Below, piece after piece: positions 5,499-7,158 of a DNA stretch of 7,158 bases. The stretch spans positions 1-7,158 of the forward strand of contig JAFPUA010000273.1 of assembly GCA_017413305.1 (NCBI GenBank). Reading direction: 5' to 3'. Every line of letters starts with the position of its first letter. Within the stretch, counting starts at the first letter, position 1. The DNA is from Candidatus Ruminimicrobiellum caprinum (lineage in GTDB: Bacteria > Elusimicrobiota > Endomicrobiia > Endomicrobiales > Endomicrobiaceae). The notes beneath the pieces are model-generated. The model worked only from the letters and a program-made list of their open reading frames with translations, ran no database searches and was not told the DNA's origin. Made by a program: the position numbers and the translations under genes.

Positions 5499-7158
5499 TT
5501 ATTTTTGCCATTCTCTTATTTTATCACCGTAAATATCTATCAAGCCTCTTGCTGTTGTTTTATCCTTAGATTCTGCCCAAATATGGAAATAAGCTTCATC
5601 CGGATCCGGCAACAAAAGTACCCAACCGTTATCTACAAATATTTTTACACCGTCTATCAGTTCTGTTTTCTTACCTTTAGCATATTCAATTGCATTTCTC
5701 ATCGTCTGGCCTTTCTTATCCCAAGAACATGGTACCGACTGATGCAACACTTCAAACGACGGTATTTCTCTTCTAATCATACTAATTGCAAATTCAGTTT
5801 GAGATAACATTTTTATCAAGTTACCTACAGCATACATTGCATCAAAAGAATTTTGAAATTCTGGAAATATAAAGCCGCCATTGCAATCTGCAATAAATAT
5901 AACATCTTCATCCTTTGCGGCGTTCATAATATTTCTCGGGCTTGTTCCCGTTCTTTTAATTTTAAAGTTAAATTGTGCTGCAAGTTCATCAATAACAGAT
6001 GATACTGTAACAGGCACAGCTATTGTTCCTGTTTTGTAAGTAGACATTACCAAATATGCCATTACAAGCATTGCCGTATCGTTATCGATTATTTTTCCTC
6101 TTTCATCCACAAGGAATACCTTTTCTGCACCGTTATCGAACAAGAATCCGACATCTGCTTTAAGAGTTGTAACGATATCGGATAACTGATTCAACGAATG
6201 ATCGAATTCATCTTTCGTTTTTGTAATTTTCTTTGCGTCTATATAAGCATTGAGTGCTACCACATCTATACCCAGTTCTCCGAGTATCGTAGGAAAAACA
6301 AGAGATGCTGTGGAGTGCGCATAGTCTATAACAACTTTCATACCCTTATTTGCGGAAGGTTTTTTGTTAATAGTATTAAGATAACCTGTTTTATAAAATT
6401 CGTTCGCCCTCGGCGGTACGGTAATCATACCCACCTGATCCATATCAGCTCTTTTAAAATCTTCTCTAAAAAATAACTGTTCTATGGATTTTTCTTGATT
6501 TATGGAAATATCTCCGCCGAATTTATCGAAAAATTTTACATCAATTAATTTTGCATCGAAAGGAGACTGTCTTATATGGATACCTCCAATTTCACCATCG
6601 TTACCTATTTCGTATCTGGCAACAGGTATCGGAGCATTAAGCATATCTCCTACATTTACTCCTGCAGAAAGCAAACCGGAAATTATTCCTCTTTTTATCA
6701 TTCTGGTAGTTCTGTGATCATCTCTGGAAATAACAACATATGCACCGCTACCTACAAAAGCTCCATATGCGGAACCGATCTTGGCAGCAAATTCAGGTGT
6801 AATTTCCACATTACCCAGCCCGGAAATACTTCCATAAGCATTAAACAATGCTTTATTCCACTTTGCTCCCCAGACAAGACTGGAAGAAAGAATTGCACCT
6901 TTTTCTACCGTCTTATGAGGCCAAATTCTAAGGTTAGCTCTAATTGTAGCATTTTCACCTATATTACATTCGTCGGCAATAATTGTACCAACCTGAACAG
7001 AAGCGCCCTTTCCTAAAACAGTAGATGTTCCTAAAACAGCCTCTTTAATATTGGCTTTGGAACCAATGGTAACATTATTCCAAACTACTGAACTTAATAC
7101 CGTAGCATTTTCCTCTATAACGACATTTGAACCTATTACGGAACGCCCTACTTTAGCA
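5499..7158 (-). CDS. nucleotidyltransferase-type fusion: left-handed beta-helix plus degenerate phosphomannomutase domain (partial, N-terminus off the right edge)
   Basis: 552 residues are visible and the frame is open to the edge, so the N-terminus is missing. Residues 1 to about 103 are hexapeptide repeats of a left-handed beta-helix (VIGSNVVI, VTIGSKANI, STVLGKGASV, CNIGENATI), ending in IWPHKTVEKGAIL and SSSLVWG. The rest, from about 104, has the phosphohexomutase fold pattern (VEITPEFAAKIGSAYG) but not its chemistry. The phosphoserine loop is replaced by GGIHIRQSP (191-199), the magnesium loop by DNGAEK (341-346), the sugar loop by ADCNGG (423-428), and the phosphate loop by LPDPDEAYF (516-524). 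Such proteins, common in Cyanobacteria, carry an N-terminal nucleotidyltransferase domain annotated as mannose-1-phosphate guanylyltransferase; that domain would be outside the window, so the activity is inferred. A TTG at 6848 is in frame but is an internal Leu codon, not a start. This is the first visible gene of the operon. Confidence 0.88.
   Translation of the reverse strand, partial: AKVGRSVIGSNVVIEENATVLSSVVWNNVTIGSKANIKEAVLGTSTVLGKGASVQVGTIIADECNIGENATIRANLRIWPHKTVEKGAILSSSLVWGAKWNKALFNAYGSISGLGNVEITPEFAAKIGSAYGAFVGSGAYVVISRDDHRTTRMIKRGIISGLLSAGVNVGDMLNAPIPVARYEIGNDGEIGGIHIRQSPFDAKLIDVKFFDKFGGDISINQEKSIEQLFFREDFKRADMDQVGMITVPPRANEFYKTGYLNTINKKPSANKGMKVVIDYAHSTASLVFPTILGELGIDVVALNAYIDAKKITKTKDEFDHSLNQLSDIVTTLKADVGFLFDNGAEKVFLVDERGKIIDNDTAMLVMAYLVMSTYKTGTIAVPVTVSSVIDELAAQFNFKIKRTGTSPRNIMNAAKDEDVIFIADCNGGFIFPEFQNSFDAMYAVGNLIKMLSQTEFAISMIRREIPSFEVLHQSVPCSWDKKGQTMRNAIEYAKGKKTELIDGVKIFVDNGWVLLLPDPDEAYFHIWAESKDKTTARGLIDIYGDKIREWQK

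Overview
The window is an AT-rich (roughly one-third G+C by eye) bacterial chromosomal segment. Every credible gene lies on the minus strand, so transcription runs from the right edge to the left. In that order the genes are: a partial sugar-nucleotide protein (nucleotidyltransferase-type fusion, of which the left-handed beta-helix and a mutase-like domain are visible), an intact phosphoglucomutase/phosphomannomutase, a DUF502 membrane protein, histidyl-tRNA synthetase (hisS), transcription terminator Rho, and a partial dCMP deaminase (ComEB type). I see no phage, IS, CRISPR or RNA-gene content.

Right part (7158 to 2127): the first four genes are packed with a 22-nt gap, a 14-nt overlap and a 1-nt gap, so they look like one operon. 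The first two belong to activated-sugar metabolism. The mutase-like domain of the fusion has lost all the recognisable active-site motifs of its superfamily, while the adjacent stand-alone mutase keeps them all. This suggests a division of labour between a pseudo-mutase and a real mutase. DUF502 and hisS follow, and hisS uses a ribosome-binding site that lies inside the end of the DUF502 gene.

Middle (2126 to 647): a promoter with perfect TTGACA and TATAAT hexamers (18-bp spacer) starts 22 nt after hisS. It drives rho through a leader of about 147 nt. Rho is full length with its N-terminal, RNA-binding and ATPase parts intact.

Left part (646 to 1): the 326-nt space between rho and comEB is the most unusual non-coding stretch. 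It holds a composite 7-bp tandem repeat that begins at the rho stop codon, an isolated G+C-rich island with nested inverted repeats, and a perfect 12-bp hairpin just upstream of the comEB ribosome-binding site.

Lineage: the fusion protein resembles, from memory, the long mannose-1-phosphate guanyltransferase-like proteins of Cyanobacteria. However, rho is present, and it is generally absent from photosynthetic cyanobacteria. With the low G+C, a non-photosynthetic cyanobacterial relative (Melainabacteria/Gastranaerophilales) is a reasonable guess, but other AT-rich Gram-negative lineages are possible. I see no completely new system. The best leads are the degenerate mutase domain and the rho-comEB intergenic region.
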